Shown here piece after piece: positions 1-9,176 of a DNA stretch of 33,452 bases; position 1 is the first letter of the stretch, and every line of letters starts with the position of its first letter. A model generated the notes under the pieces. That model did not search any database. It was given only the letters and a program-made list of their open reading frames with translations, and was not told the DNA's origin. The stretch spans positions 1 to 33,452 of the forward strand of contig JABIHC010000168.1 of NCBI GenBank assembly GCA_018649825.1. Reading direction: 5' to 3'. Position numbers and translations under genes: made by a program. Source of the DNA: Methanobacteriota archaeon. GTDB taxonomy: Archaea; Thermoplasmatota; Poseidoniia; Poseidoniales; Poseidoniaceae.

Positions 1-1
1 A

Positions 2-934
2 ACTGCATTGCGAATGATGGCCAGCGTATTGGGTTATGACCACGGTGCAGAAAATGTAGCAATCGTCAATTCAACCGGATGCTCAACAGTTTATGGCAGT
101 ACATATCCATACAACCCTTGGAATTTACCTTGGACAAATTCATTGTTTGAAAATGGCCCAACAGATGCGATGGGAGTTAGAATTCGTTGGGACCAAATCG
201 GCTGGCAAGAAAAGAAATTGTGGGTGATTGGTGGTGATGGTGCAATGTATGATATTGGTTTTGGAGCATTGTCGCGTATGCTTTCTAGTGGCATGAATAT
301 TAAGGTATTAGTATTAGATACTCAGGCTTATTCAAACACAGGAGGTCAAACTTCTACTGCATCTTATATGGGCCAAGATGCTAAGTTTTTCAATCATGGT
401 TCGGCTGTTTCAGGAAAACAGGAATTTAGGAAAGAACTAGGCGCCATTGCTGCTATGCATCCAAATGTATATGTTGCTCAAACAGTAACCAGTTTGCCTA
501 ATCATTTCTATCGAGCAATCCGTGAAGCAAATGCTCATCCCGGTCCGGCAGTGGTTTCGGTATATACGACCTGTCAGCCTGAGCATGGGGTCGCAGATAA
601 TGCAGCATATGCACAAGCCAAATTAGCACTAAAAACTCGGGCTTGGCCAATTTTCATTCATGATCCAAGCAAAGGCCCTCGTTATCAAGACCGTTGGGAT
701 CTTCGTGGTAATCCAAGCATGAAACGAGATTGGCACCGAGTAAAGGATGAAAATGGTGAATGGGAAGATGTGAAGTTCCGTGATTTTGCTGTGACAGAGG
801 GGCGCTTTAGAAAACAATTTGACAAAGAAGGAACTCCTTCTGAAATATTACTACGTTCTGAGGATGATCGCCTTGCCTTTTGGAATCGTCTTCAGGACAT
901 GGCTGGAATTGACAGAGTTATTGTTGAAGAATAA
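2..934 (+). CDS. Pyruvate/2-oxoacid:ferredoxin (flavodoxin) oxidoreductase, TPP-binding C-terminal part; 5' truncated by window edge
   Basis: Frame is open to the window edge. Contains GGDGAMYDIGFGALSRML, LVLDTQAYSNTGGQTS and NVYVAQTV motifs typical of the PFOR/NifJ thiamine-diphosphate domain. Confidence 0.9.
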   Translation, partial: TALRMMASVLGYDHGAENVAIVNSTGCSTVYGSTYPYNPWNLPWTNSLFENGPTDAMGVRIRWDQIGWQEKKLWVIGGDGAMYDIGFGALSRMLSSGMNIKVLVLDTQAYSNTGGQTSTASYMGQDAKFFNHGSAVSGKQEFRKELGAIAAMHPNVYVAQTVTSLPNHFYRAIREANAHPGPAVVSVYTTCQPEHGVADNAAYAQAKLALKTRAWPIFIHDPSKGPRYQDRWDLRGNPSMKRDWHRVKDENGEWEDVKFRDFAVTEGRFRKQFDKEGTPSEILLRSEDDRLAFWNRLQDMAGIDRVIVEE

Positions 935-1204
935 TAAAAGATTTTTGACATTTGAAATTGTGTTGTTATAGTTTTTCAAGTAAAGTTATTGTTTACAAAT
1001 TAGACGTTTTTGAAACTTTTATAATGGTTAAAATATATTATTTAATTAACTAAATAATTGTATTCGGGGTTGGGAAAAAACGGCGCAATTATTGGCCGCC
1101 TCGACAATACAGATTTCATATTGGAATCATAACTTTACCCATCATGTTCGGGTATTTTTTTATAGGCTTCTTTCTGTCTCTATTAAGTCCCGTGAGGCGA
1201 GAAT

Positions 1205-4200
1205 ATGATGGCATCAACCAGTGATAAGGAAATTGTATTCAACACCGAAGGATGTATTGGACTTGATTTCAAACGCTTACACACAACAGAAGGAATTGAT
1301 CCGTTTTCTCAGATTGAATGGGAAATAAGAGAGATGTCTTTTGAGGAAGAAGCGGGCTCACCAGTATTGGAATTTCGCATCCCTAAAAACTGGTCTGAAA
1401 TAGCAGGGCGTATTGTTGTTAGGAAATATATGCGAAAGCGCGGGATTGCAACATGTCTAAAAAGAATAGAAACCGATGATATGCCAGTTTGGTTGTGGCC
1501 GAGCCAACCCGATGAGGAGGCATTGGACGAATTACCAGAGGGGGGAAGGATTCGCGGTGAAAATGATGTTGAGGATGTCATTAGAAGACTCGTTGGCGCT
1601 TGGACATTTTGGGGATGGAAGGGGAATTATTTTGCTTCTGAAACGGATGCACTTGTTTTTCATGATGAATTGAGTTATATGTTGCTCAATCAAATGATGG
1701 CACCAAATAGTCCTCAATGGTTCAATACCGGTTTGCATTGGGCATATGGATTAGAAGGGCCCGCAGGTGGGCATTATTGGGTTGACGAAGGAGGAAACTC
1801 TCATCTTTCATCAAATGCTTATGAGCACCCTCAGCCTCATGCTTGTTTCATTCTATCAGTAAAGGATGATTTGGTCGGCGATGGAGGGATTATGGATCTT
1901 TGGCGTCGCGAGGCTCGGTTGTTCAAGTACGGATCTGGGACTGGAAGTAATTATTCACAAATTCGAGGCAAGGGGGAATTACTCTCTGGAGGAGGACAAA
2001 GTTCAGGTCTCATGTCATTTTTGCAGGTTGGTGATAGAGCTGCAGGCGCAATAAGAAGCGGAGGAACAACTCGGCGAGCTGCGAAAATGGTTATTTTGGA
2101 TGTTGACCACCCAGACATTGAATCTTTTGTTAATTGGAAAAAGGTAGAGGAAGAAAAGGTTGCCTCATTGGTTGCAGGAAGTACAACAATCAAGCGATGC
2201 TTGTTGGAATTAAATAATTCATTATCCAAGGGCGAAAAAGCAAAATCATCGCCCATTATTGCAGAAATTGTTCAGAATTCACTTGAAGAAGGTGTGCCTG
2301 CTGGATTATTACAAAGGGTATTACACGGTAAAGGTAAATTCTCGCCAGAAGATGTCGAAATGTTTGATACAGATTGGCAAGGAGAGGCATATTCAACAGT
2401 TAGTGGACAAAATAGCAATAATTCTGTTCGCCTAAGTAATAATTTCATGGACGCTGTAGAGGAAGATAAAGCATGGAAACTCAGGCCGCGGGCCGGTTTT
2501 TCCGAAGAAGAGCAACCTTCTAAAGAGATAAGTTCAACAAAGTTATGGGATGATATTTCCGAAGCAGCTTGGTCTTGTGCAGACCCTGGTGTTCAATTCC
2601 ATGACACCATTAATGATTGGCATACTTGTCCTGAATCAGGAGAAATAAAGGGAAGTAATCCATGTTCAGAATATATGTTTATTGATGATACGGCATGTAA
2701 TCTTGCTAGCCTAAATTTAGTTTCATTTATGGATGATAATGGCAATATTGACCATGATGCAATTGAAAGGGCAACTCGGATGCTGACCGTTGTTCTTGAC
2801 ATTAGTGTGAGTATGGCACAATTCCCTTCCGAAGAAATAGCAATTCGTTCATGGGAACACAGAACACTTGGCCTTGGACATGCAAACATAGGCTCCTTGT
2901 TAATGCGTCAAGGGATTTCATACGATGATCCACGTGCAAGGGCATTTGCCGCAGCCATTACCTCATTAATCGGTGCAACCTCTTGGGCAACAAGTGTTGA
3001 ATTAGCTAAGCATCTCCATCCTTTCCCAAAGTATGAATTGAATAAGGAAGCAGTAAATCGCGTATTACGTAATCATCGCCGAGCAGGAAATGTGACTAGC
3101 TCTGAAGAATACGAAGGATTGAGTGTCACCCCAGTAGAAATAGATTGGCAATTAGCACCTCAAAATTTAGTTGAAAGGAGCAGGGTGATGTGGGATGCCA
3201 CAGTAATGGGCGCTGAGGATTATGGAGTTAGAAATGCACAAGTTACCTGTATCGCCCCAACTGGAACTATTGGATTATTAATGGATTGTGATACAACTGG
3301 ACTTGAACCCGATTACGCATTAGTAAAATACAAATCGCTCGCCGGCGGCGGAAGTATGAAAATAGTAAATACTGCAGTGCCATCTGCATTATTGAAATTG
3401 GGGTATTCAATTGAAGTCGCCGAGCAAATTCAAGAGTATGTAATGGAAAAGGGAACAGTAGAAGGTTGTGAATTGATTAGTGCAGAACATCTATCTGTTT
3501 TTGATTGTGCAACACCAGTTGGTGAAGGAACACGCTCATTGAAATGGTCCTCGCACGTGAGTATGATGGCCGCCATCCAACCTTTCATTTCGGGAGCCAT
3601 TTCAAAAACTATCAACATGCCTTCTAATGCATCCCCTCAGGACATTAGTGACGCATACAAATTGTCTTGGAAATCAATGGTTAAAGCATGTGCAGTTTAT
3701 CGCGATGGAAGTAAATTATCCCAGCCCCTGAATACTGCATTAACTCAAGCATCTCCTGCACCAGCAAGAACAAAGCAACGATTGAATTCTTATATTGCAG
3801 AGCGTATGAAACTACCTCCAAGAAGGACAGGATATACTCAAAAAGCCAAGGTTGGCGGACACAACATTTACCTGCATACTGGTGAATATGCAGATGGCAA
3901 AGTGGGAGAAATTTTTATTGATTTACATAAAGAAGGTGCTGCATTCCGTTCTGTGATGAATAGTTTTGCCGTAGCAGTAAGCCTTGGCCTTCAATATGGA
4001 GTTCCCTTGGAAGAATTTGTTGATGCCTTTGTATTTACTCGTTTCGAGCCAAATGGACCAGTTGTTGGAAATGACCGAATAAAAATGGCTACGAGTATCG
4101 TCGACTATATTTTCCGCGATTTGGCAATAAATTATCTCGGACGCCGAGATCTTGCCCATGTTCTCCCCGAAGATTTAGAATCAGATAGTATTAGATTACC

Positions 4201-4420
4201 TGATCAATCAGATTTGGGAGTCAAGATTCCTGAAAGTAGAGGTGTTCAAATGCGACTCGATAGCATACCCCAAACTTCAACAGAAGAATCCAAGGCAGAC
4301 AGTGCACGAAAAGAAGGTTTTACTGGAAACCCATGTCCGGAATGCCATGGTTTTACACTTGTTAGAAATGGAACTTGTGAAAGGTGTGTTAGTTGCGGTG
4401 CAACTACTGGATGTAGTTGA
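1205..4420 (+). CDS. nrdJ: Adenosylcobalamin-dependent (class II) ribonucleoside-diphosphate reductase
   Basis: 1071 aa; [60 protein letters not shown]-terminal zinc-ribbon-like CPECHG...[14 protein letters not shown] tail. Confidence 0.95.
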   Translation: MMASTSDKEIVFNTEGCIGLDFKRLHTTEGIDPFSQIEWEIREMSFEEEAGSPVLEFRIPKNWSEIAGRIVVRKYMRKRGIATCLKRIETDDMPVWLWPSQPDEEALDELPEGGRIRGENDVEDVIRRLVGAWTFWGWKGNYFASETDALVFHDELSYMLLNQMMAPNSPQWFNTGLHWAYGLEGPAGGHYWVDEGGNSHLSSNAYEHPQPHACFILSVKDDLVGDGGIMDLWRREARLFKYGSGTGSNYSQIRGKGELLSGGGQSSGLMSFLQVGDRAAGAIRSGGTTRRAAKMVILDVDHPDIESFVNWKKVEEEKVASLVAGSTTIKRCLLELNNSLSKGEKAKSSPIIAEIVQNSLEEGVPAGLLQRVLHGKGKFSPEDVEMFDTDWQGEAYSTVSGQNSNNSVRLSNNFMDAVEEDKAWKLRPRAGFSEEEQPSKEISSTKLWDDISEAAWSCADPGVQFHDTINDWHTCPESGEIKGSNPCSEYMFIDDTACNLASLNLVSFMDDNGNIDHDAIERATRMLTVVLDISVSMAQFPSEEIAIRSWEHRTLGLGHANIGSLLMRQGISYDDPRARAFAAAITSLIGATSWATSVELAKHLHPFPKYELNKEAVNRVLRNHRRAGNVTSSEEYEGLSVTPVEIDWQLAPQNLVERSRVMWDATVMGAEDYGVRNAQVTCIAPTGTIGLLMDCDTTGLEPDYALVKYKSLAGGGSMKIVNTAVPSALLKLGYSIEVAEQIQEYVMEKGTVEGCELISAEHLSVFDCATPVGEGTRSLKWSSHVSMMAAIQPFISGAISKTINMPSNASPQDISDAYKLSWKSMVKACAVYRDGSKLSQPLNTALTQASPAPARTKQRLNSYIAERMKLPPRRTGYTQKAKVGGHNIYLHTGEYADGKVGEIFIDLHKEGAAFRSVMNSFAVAVSLGLQYGVPLEEFVDAFVFTRFEPNGPVVGNDRIKMATSIVDYIFRDLAINYLGRRDLAHVLPEDLESDSIRLPDQSDLGVKIPESRGVQMRLDSIPQTSTEESKADSARKEGFTGNPCPECHGFTLVRNGTCERCVSCGATTGCS

Positions 4421-4446
4421 ATAATCACTCAATATTAGTGATTATT
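4420..4446. terminator. Perfect 10-bp inverted repeat between convergent nrdJ and cysN; candidate bidirectional terminator
   Basis: AATAATCACT-caatatt-AGTGATTATT, located at the stop codons of the two convergent genes. Confidence 0.55.
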
Positions 4447-5759
4447 AGCGAAGCGACAGTATCATTTGTCGCTGGATCAATAAGTATTAGGCGTCCAGTT
4501 GTTTTGTTATTTTCAAAAGTGTCGAGGGCAATAGGATTAGTAAATTCAAAACTGGCTTTTCCAAGGTCATTTAACTGAAGTTTATCCACTTCAATATCAA
4601 TATTTAAGTTGCTAAGATTAATGACTTCATCAACAGAAGAAACAATACATTTTCCTTGTGCTCCTGCATGAATGAAATCAAAGATTTTGCCTTTTTTCAT
4701 GCTATCTTCAGTCATCCAAAACACCATACCTTGGGCCTTTGTGGCCAATAATGGTTGCTTATTTTGTGGAGAAATGGTACTACCTCTGCCGCAGTCAATT
4801 GCATCACTAAGCGAAATACTTACTGCCGTCCCTGCATTTGCACTTGTAATTTCATTTTCAAAGGTGTGAATTGAGTTAATTGTTGTACATTGTTTACTTG
4901 GTAAGGCAATAACTTCCATACCTTTGCAAAACGCCCCTCCGCTAATAGTTCCAGCATAACGCCTACTTTTATGGTCGCCATCATTGTTTGGCTTGATTGT
5001 TGTTTGAACTGGAAATCTTGGACAACTGGTATCATTTTCGTAAACAATTGCTTCATTTTCAATAATATGAAGAAGTGTATCTCCCCCATACCAGGGCATA
5101 TTTTCTCCTTTATCGACAACATTGTCTCCTTCAAGAGCTGAAATTGGTATCATGTGGGTATTGGCGAAGTTAAGATGTGATGCTAATTCGTTTAGTGCCA
5201 CAGTTACCTCTAGGAATCGATCTGATGAATAATCTACTAAATCCATTTTATTAATACAGAAAACTATGCTAGGTACTCTCAATAAAGAGCAGATAAACGA
5301 GTGTCTTCTTGTTTGCTCGGTAATACCAAATCTCGCATCAATGAGTAATACTGCTAAGTCCGCAGTTGATGCTCCTGTAATCATATTCTTAGTATATTGA
5401 ACGTGCCCAGGACAATCTGCAATGATGAATCTCCTCTTGTCGGTTGCAAAAAATCTTCTCGCTACATCAATAGTGATTCCTTGCTCTCTTTCAGCCCTTA
5501 AACCATCGGTAATATGAGCAAGATCTTCGCCATTTTCTAGGCGTTTTATTTGATTAAGAAATAGGGCCTTAGAGTCAAGTAATAGCCTTCCGATGAGAGT
5601 GCTTTTACCATCATCTACACTTCCTGCAGTAATGAATTGAAGCAAACCATGGTCAACTAATTCACCCCCTTGTCCTGCATCAGTTGTGATTTCTTCATCA
5701 GCAACCATTGGAATAATCTCCTCCTCTGAATTTTTTGTATTGGATGGCAAAATACTCAA
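4425..5759 (-). CDS. cysN: Sulfate adenylyltransferase large subunit (GTPase)
   Basis: GSVDDGKSTLIGRLL P-loop, DCPGHVQYTKNMITGAS, NKMDLVDYS; adjacent to cysD with ATGA overlap. Confidence 0.95.
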   Translation of the reverse strand: MSILPSNTKNSEEEIIPMVADEEITTDAGQGGELVDHGLLQFITAGSVDDGKSTLIGRLLLDSKALFLNQIKRLENGEDLAHITDGLRAEREQGITIDVARRFFATDKRRFIIADCPGHVQYTKNMITGASTADLAVLLIDARFGITEQTRRHSFICSLLRVPSIVFCINKMDLVDYSSDRFLEVTVALNELASHLNFANTHMIPISALEGDNVVDKGENMPWYGGDTLLHIIENEAIVYENDTSCPRFPVQTTIKPNNDGDHKSRRYAGTISGGAFCKGMEVIALPSKQCTTINSIHTFENEITSANAGTAVSISLSDAIDCGRGSTISPQNKQPLLATKAQGMVFWMTEDSMKKGKIFDFIHAGAQGKCIVSSVDEVINLSNLNIDIEVDKLQLNDLGKASFEFTNPIALDTFENNKTTGRLILIDPATNDTVASLIITNIE

Positions 5760-6682
5760 AAATATCCCTCCTTTTTCCGATCTTCCATTGCGGTTTCACT
5801 ACCAAGGTCATCTGCTCTACTCTCTCGTTCAGTAACGGTAGATTTTGCAATTTCAGATATTACTTGTGAAACCGAAGATGCTTCAGAAACCACGCATCCC
5901 GTGCAGATAATATCTCCAATAGTTCTAACTCTTATGGGCAATATCTTTGACTCTTCATGAGGAAGTTTCGGCTCGATATCATTCACTGGAAGCCATTGTC
6001 CGTAGCGCATGAAAACCTCTCTTTGATGGCTAAAATATATTGATGGGACTTCTAATTTTTCGGATTCAATATATGACCAAATGTCTAATTCGGTCCAATT
6101 GCTTAAGGGAAAGACTCTTACATTTTCTCCCAAATTTACTCGTGCATTGTACAAATTCCATAATTCGGGGCGTTGTTTCCGAGGCTGCCATTGGCCAAAA
6201 CGGTCTCTAAATGAAAAAATTCTTTCTTTTGCTCTTGCTTTTTCTTCATCCCTTCTCGCCCCCCCTATTGCTGCATCATACATCCCTTCAGCAAGTGCAG
6301 CAAGCAAGGTTGGTGATTGTAGTCTATTTCTGCTGATAACTCCGGGGATTGGCTTGGCAATACCCTTTTCAATTGCTTCTTCAACAGTTTTTACAAATAG
6401 TTTTGCATTCAATTCTTTTGCTCTTTTATCTCTAAATTCAATAACTTCATCAAAATTATGTCCAGTATCAATATGTAATAGTGGAACCGGAAATGGAGCA
6501 GGCCAAAATGCTTTTTGCATTAATCTAAGCAGGCAAATAGAATCCTTTCCACCTGAAAATAGTATGACTGGATTAGCAGCTTGAGCAACAATCTCACGCA
6601 AAATGTGAATTGCTTCTGCTTCGAGACGCGCTAATGTTTCAGCACTTGATGCAGCATTATTTTTCACATTTAATAACATCAA
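5756..6682 (-). CDS. cysD: Sulfate adenylyltransferase small subunit
   Basis: LFSGGKDSICLLRLMQKAF PP-loop, HIDTGHNFDEVIEFRD, GGARRDEEKARAKERIFSFRD; C-terminal MEDRKKEGYF. Confidence 0.95.
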   Translation of the reverse strand: MMLLNVKNNAASSAETLARLEAEAIHILREIVAQAANPVILFSGGKDSICLLRLMQKAFWPAPFPVPLLHIDTGHNFDEVIEFRDKRAKELNAKLFVKTVEEAIEKGIAKPIPGVISRNRLQSPTLLAALAEGMYDAAIGGARRDEEKARAKERIFSFRDRFGQWQPRKQRPELWNLYNARVNLGENVRVFPLSNWTELDIWSYIESEKLEVPSIYFSHQREVFMRYGQWLPVNDIEPKLPHEESKILPIRVRTIGDIICTGCVVSEASSVSQVISEIAKSTVTERESRADDLGSETAMEDRKKEGYF

Positions 6683-6706
6683 TATCCCCCATCTTTCTGC
6701 ATAACA

Positions 6707-7516
6707 TTATTGGTGAAGTCCACATTCTTTGGTATCACTATTCTCCCACCACCAACGCCCATCACGAATACCTTCTCCAGAACTTACTGCCTTTGTACAA
6801 GGGTCACAACCAATGGAAGTGTATCCAGATTCATATAGGGTGTTAATGGGAATATTGCGTTTCTTGATTTCAGCATCAACTTCTTCTATAGTCCAATCAA
6901 ATAATGGATTTAATTTGGCCAAATCATTTCCACTTGCAGGTGTAAATACGCTAAGTGTTGTTCTAGTATCCCCCTGCCCTCTCCTTAATCCAGTAATCCA
7001 AATGTCTAAGCCCTCTATGGCCCTTGATAATGGTTGCAATTTACGAGCATTACAACAAGCCTTTCTTGCCTCTATGCTATCCCGATAAGTATCTTCACCC
7101 CATTCTTTTACAAGTTGTTCAACTTCCCCCGTAGTAGGTTTATACCACTCTATTGTACAATTACTGTGTATTGAAAAATCCTCGGCGCATTCAAGGGTTT
7201 CCTTTGGTAATTTCAGTGTATCAATTGCAAAAATCCTTGCCTCTGGGTTGATATTTAATATCATATCAGCAATAAGCAGATCCTCTTTACTAAAACTACA
7301 TGCTAGAGATACTTTTGGGTGATAGAGGGTTAGAATTTTTTTAATTCTTGCCTCGGCACTTAGCGAAAGAAGATCTTTTTCAAGGTTTTTTGTTGAGGGC
7401 GACCCAATATGCACGCCCTTCATACACTTGCGTAGAAGGGCCTTTGCATCCTTATTTTCCCGAACATGTAGTATTGATATTCCAATAATTCTACACTCCA
7501 TACTTATTATTTCCAA
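6707..7516 (-). CDS. cysH: APS/PAPS reductase with Fe-S type cysteine motifs; true start may be internal (Met codon at 7421-7423)
   Basis: CSFSKEDLLIADMIL, KACCNARKLQPLSRAI, WITGLRRGQGDTR, SIGCDPCTKAV; CC...CxxC pattern. Confidence 0.9.
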   Translation of the reverse strand: MEIISMECRIIGISILHVRENKDAKALLRKCMKGVHIGSPSTKNLEKDLLSLSAEARIKKILTLYHPKVSLACSFSKEDLLIADMILNINPEARIFAIDTLKLPKETLECAEDFSIHSNCTIEWYKPTTGEVEQLVKEWGEDTYRDSIEARKACCNARKLQPLSRAIEGLDIWITGLRRGQGDTRTTLSVFTPASGNDLAKLNPLFDWTIEEVDAEIKKRNIPINTLYESGYTSIGCDPCTKAVSSGEGIRDGRWWWENSDTKECGLHQ

Positions 7517-7629
7517 TCATTAGTTTGAGCACAAATAGCAATGTCGCTTTAAAGCAGAAACAAATCATCATTCCTAAACCGAACATATGAGGGATTATTG
7601 ATAGGGAGCAAGCATTCTCCTTGGGTATT

Positions 7630-8652
7630 ATGGAGTGGCGCAAAGCACACCGCGTGGGCCGGAGCAGCACCGCCGTCACATTGCCATTTGAGTGGGTTGT
7701 AAAAAATAATATTTCACCTGGCGATGATTTGCAAATTCACGAGTCGGATGAAAATACTTTGCTAATTTCAACAAGCATGGATACAAAAGATGATTCTTCT
7801 AGCAGGAATTTTGAAATTCGCTCCAATACGCCTCCTGAGCACCTTTCTCGTTTGTTGATTGGTTCTTATGTGGTTGGAGTGGTTGATATTGAATTTACTT
7901 GCACAAATTCTGATTTTGCTACTGAGCAACTCGAAGTTTTGAATAATTGCATTAGTCGCCTAACTGGTTTTTTGGTAGTAGAGCAAACCGATAGGGTATT
8001 CAAAGTACATAATTATCTTGAGCCCACGGCCACTTTGTTTAGTGAGCATTTGCGCCAATTAGTTTCTACAACCACACGGATTGTTAGAATGATTCCCGGC
8101 TTGCTTGAATCACCCGGTGATGAGAGTTTGTATCGACGAGTAAATACCATGGGTGATCAATCAGATATGCTTTATTATTTGATTGTCCGTATTCTGTTAA
8201 CTTCTCTTTCTGACCGTAATTTAATGGTTGACCTTGGGTTTGATTCCTCTCAAGAAGCAGTAGGTAGTAGGTTAATTGCAAAATCTCTTGAAGAGATTTG
8301 TGATCGTGTAGAAACAATTGCAGAATTAACCCATCATTGTGACAAAATTTGGGAAATCAGCCCAAAATTGATTAAAACTTTGAATGAAAAGATTAATCAT
8401 ATTTGCAACTTAATTGAAGTTGCCGCAGAAGGGTATTTTACTGGCTCCGTTATTCTTCCGGATTCGGCATTACAGGAACTATATGATCTTGAACAAAGCA
8501 AAAAGGGTCCTATTCAATCATTGATATCTGCTTCAACTGATGTTGAGGTCGCTACTACATTGGCTGTTGCACGGACATTAGTAACTGAAATTGCTCGCCT
8601 TACCCGAGTTATTGGTGAAGTTGCAATGAATAATTCCTTGCGAAGGATGTGA
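7630..8652 (+). CDS. AbrB/SpoVT-type DNA-binding domain fused to PhoU-like domain; regulator (ORF track start 7621 is TTG; ATG at 7630 preferred)
   Basis: N-terminal MEWRKAHRVGRSSTAVTLPFEWVVKNNISPGDDLQIHE (AbrB-like), followed by a helical PhoU-like region. This architecture is common in archaea. Confidence 0.8.
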   Translation: MEWRKAHRVGRSSTAVTLPFEWVVKNNISPGDDLQIHESDENTLLISTSMDTKDDSSSRNFEIRSNTPPEHLSRLLIGSYVVGVVDIEFTCTNSDFATEQLEVLNNCISRLTGFLVVEQTDRVFKVHNYLEPTATLFSEHLRQLVSTTTRIVRMIPGLLESPGDESLYRRVNTMGDQSDMLYYLIVRILLTSLSDRNLMVDLGFDSSQEAVGSRLIAKSLEEICDRVETIAELTHHCDKIWEISPKLIKTLNEKINHICNLIEVAAEGYFTGSVILPDSALQELYDLEQSKKGPIQSLISASTDVEVATTLAVARTLVTEIARLTRVIGEVAMNNSLRRM

Positions 8653-8656
8653 TTAT

Positions 8657-9172
8657 ATGAATAATACTAATAATATTGATTCTAGCGTTGAGCCAATTCG
8701 AAGAAGTTCTCCAGTTATTCTTGGATTTTATGGCCGTTCCAATTCAGGAAAAACAACTCTTCTTGAAGTAATAATTCCTATGTTAAAAAACATGGGACTT
8801 CGAGTTGCAACGATAAAACAAACTCATCACAAAGTTAGTGCTGACACTAAGGGCAAAGACACATGGAGGCATCGTCAAGCAGGTGCTGACCCAGTGATAT
8901 TATCTTCATATGTCGAAACGGCATTATTCATGGGACACAAATTATCTCTTGAGGAGATGATTAGAATGCTTACTTATGTAACACCTGTTGATATTATATT
9001 ATTAGAAGGTTGGAAACATGAGGATGTTCCAAAGGTATTCATCGGCGGTGAAGGTGAGGAAATGCCTGGCACCCTCCTTCATTACAATGATGAACCTAGC
9101 GAAGTCCTCAATCTAATCCGAGAAATGATGCAAAACAAACAACTTTCTAAACTATCTCCTAGCAATAATTAA
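8657..9172 (+). CDS. mobB: Molybdopterin-guanine dinucleotide biosynthesis adaptor protein MobB
   Basis: GFYGRSNSGKTTLLEVIIPML P-loop, VATIKQTHHKVSADTKGKDTWRHRQAGAD, ILLEGWKHEDVPKVFI. Confidence 0.9.
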   Translation: MNNTNNIDSSVEPIRRSSPVILGFYGRSNSGKTTLLEVIIPMLKNMGLRVATIKQTHHKVSADTKGKDTWRHRQAGADPVILSSYVETALFMGHKLSLEEMIRMLTYVTPVDIILLEGWKHEDVPKVFIGGEGEEMPGTLLHYNDEPSEVLNLIREMMQNKQLSKLSPSNN

Positions 9173-9176
9173 TTTC

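Noticed and set aside
935-1204. Possible cobalamin riboswitch upstream of B12-dependent nrdJ
   Set aside because: The spacer is AT-rich and I could not identify a B12-box-like sequence; not supported.
1951-2256. 101-aa minus-strand ORF inside nrdJ
   Set aside because: Antisense shadow of conserved NrdJ sequence.
6081-6584. 167-aa plus-strand ORF
   Set aside because: Lies antisense to cysD, which has strong family motifs; composition is a shadow of the real frame.
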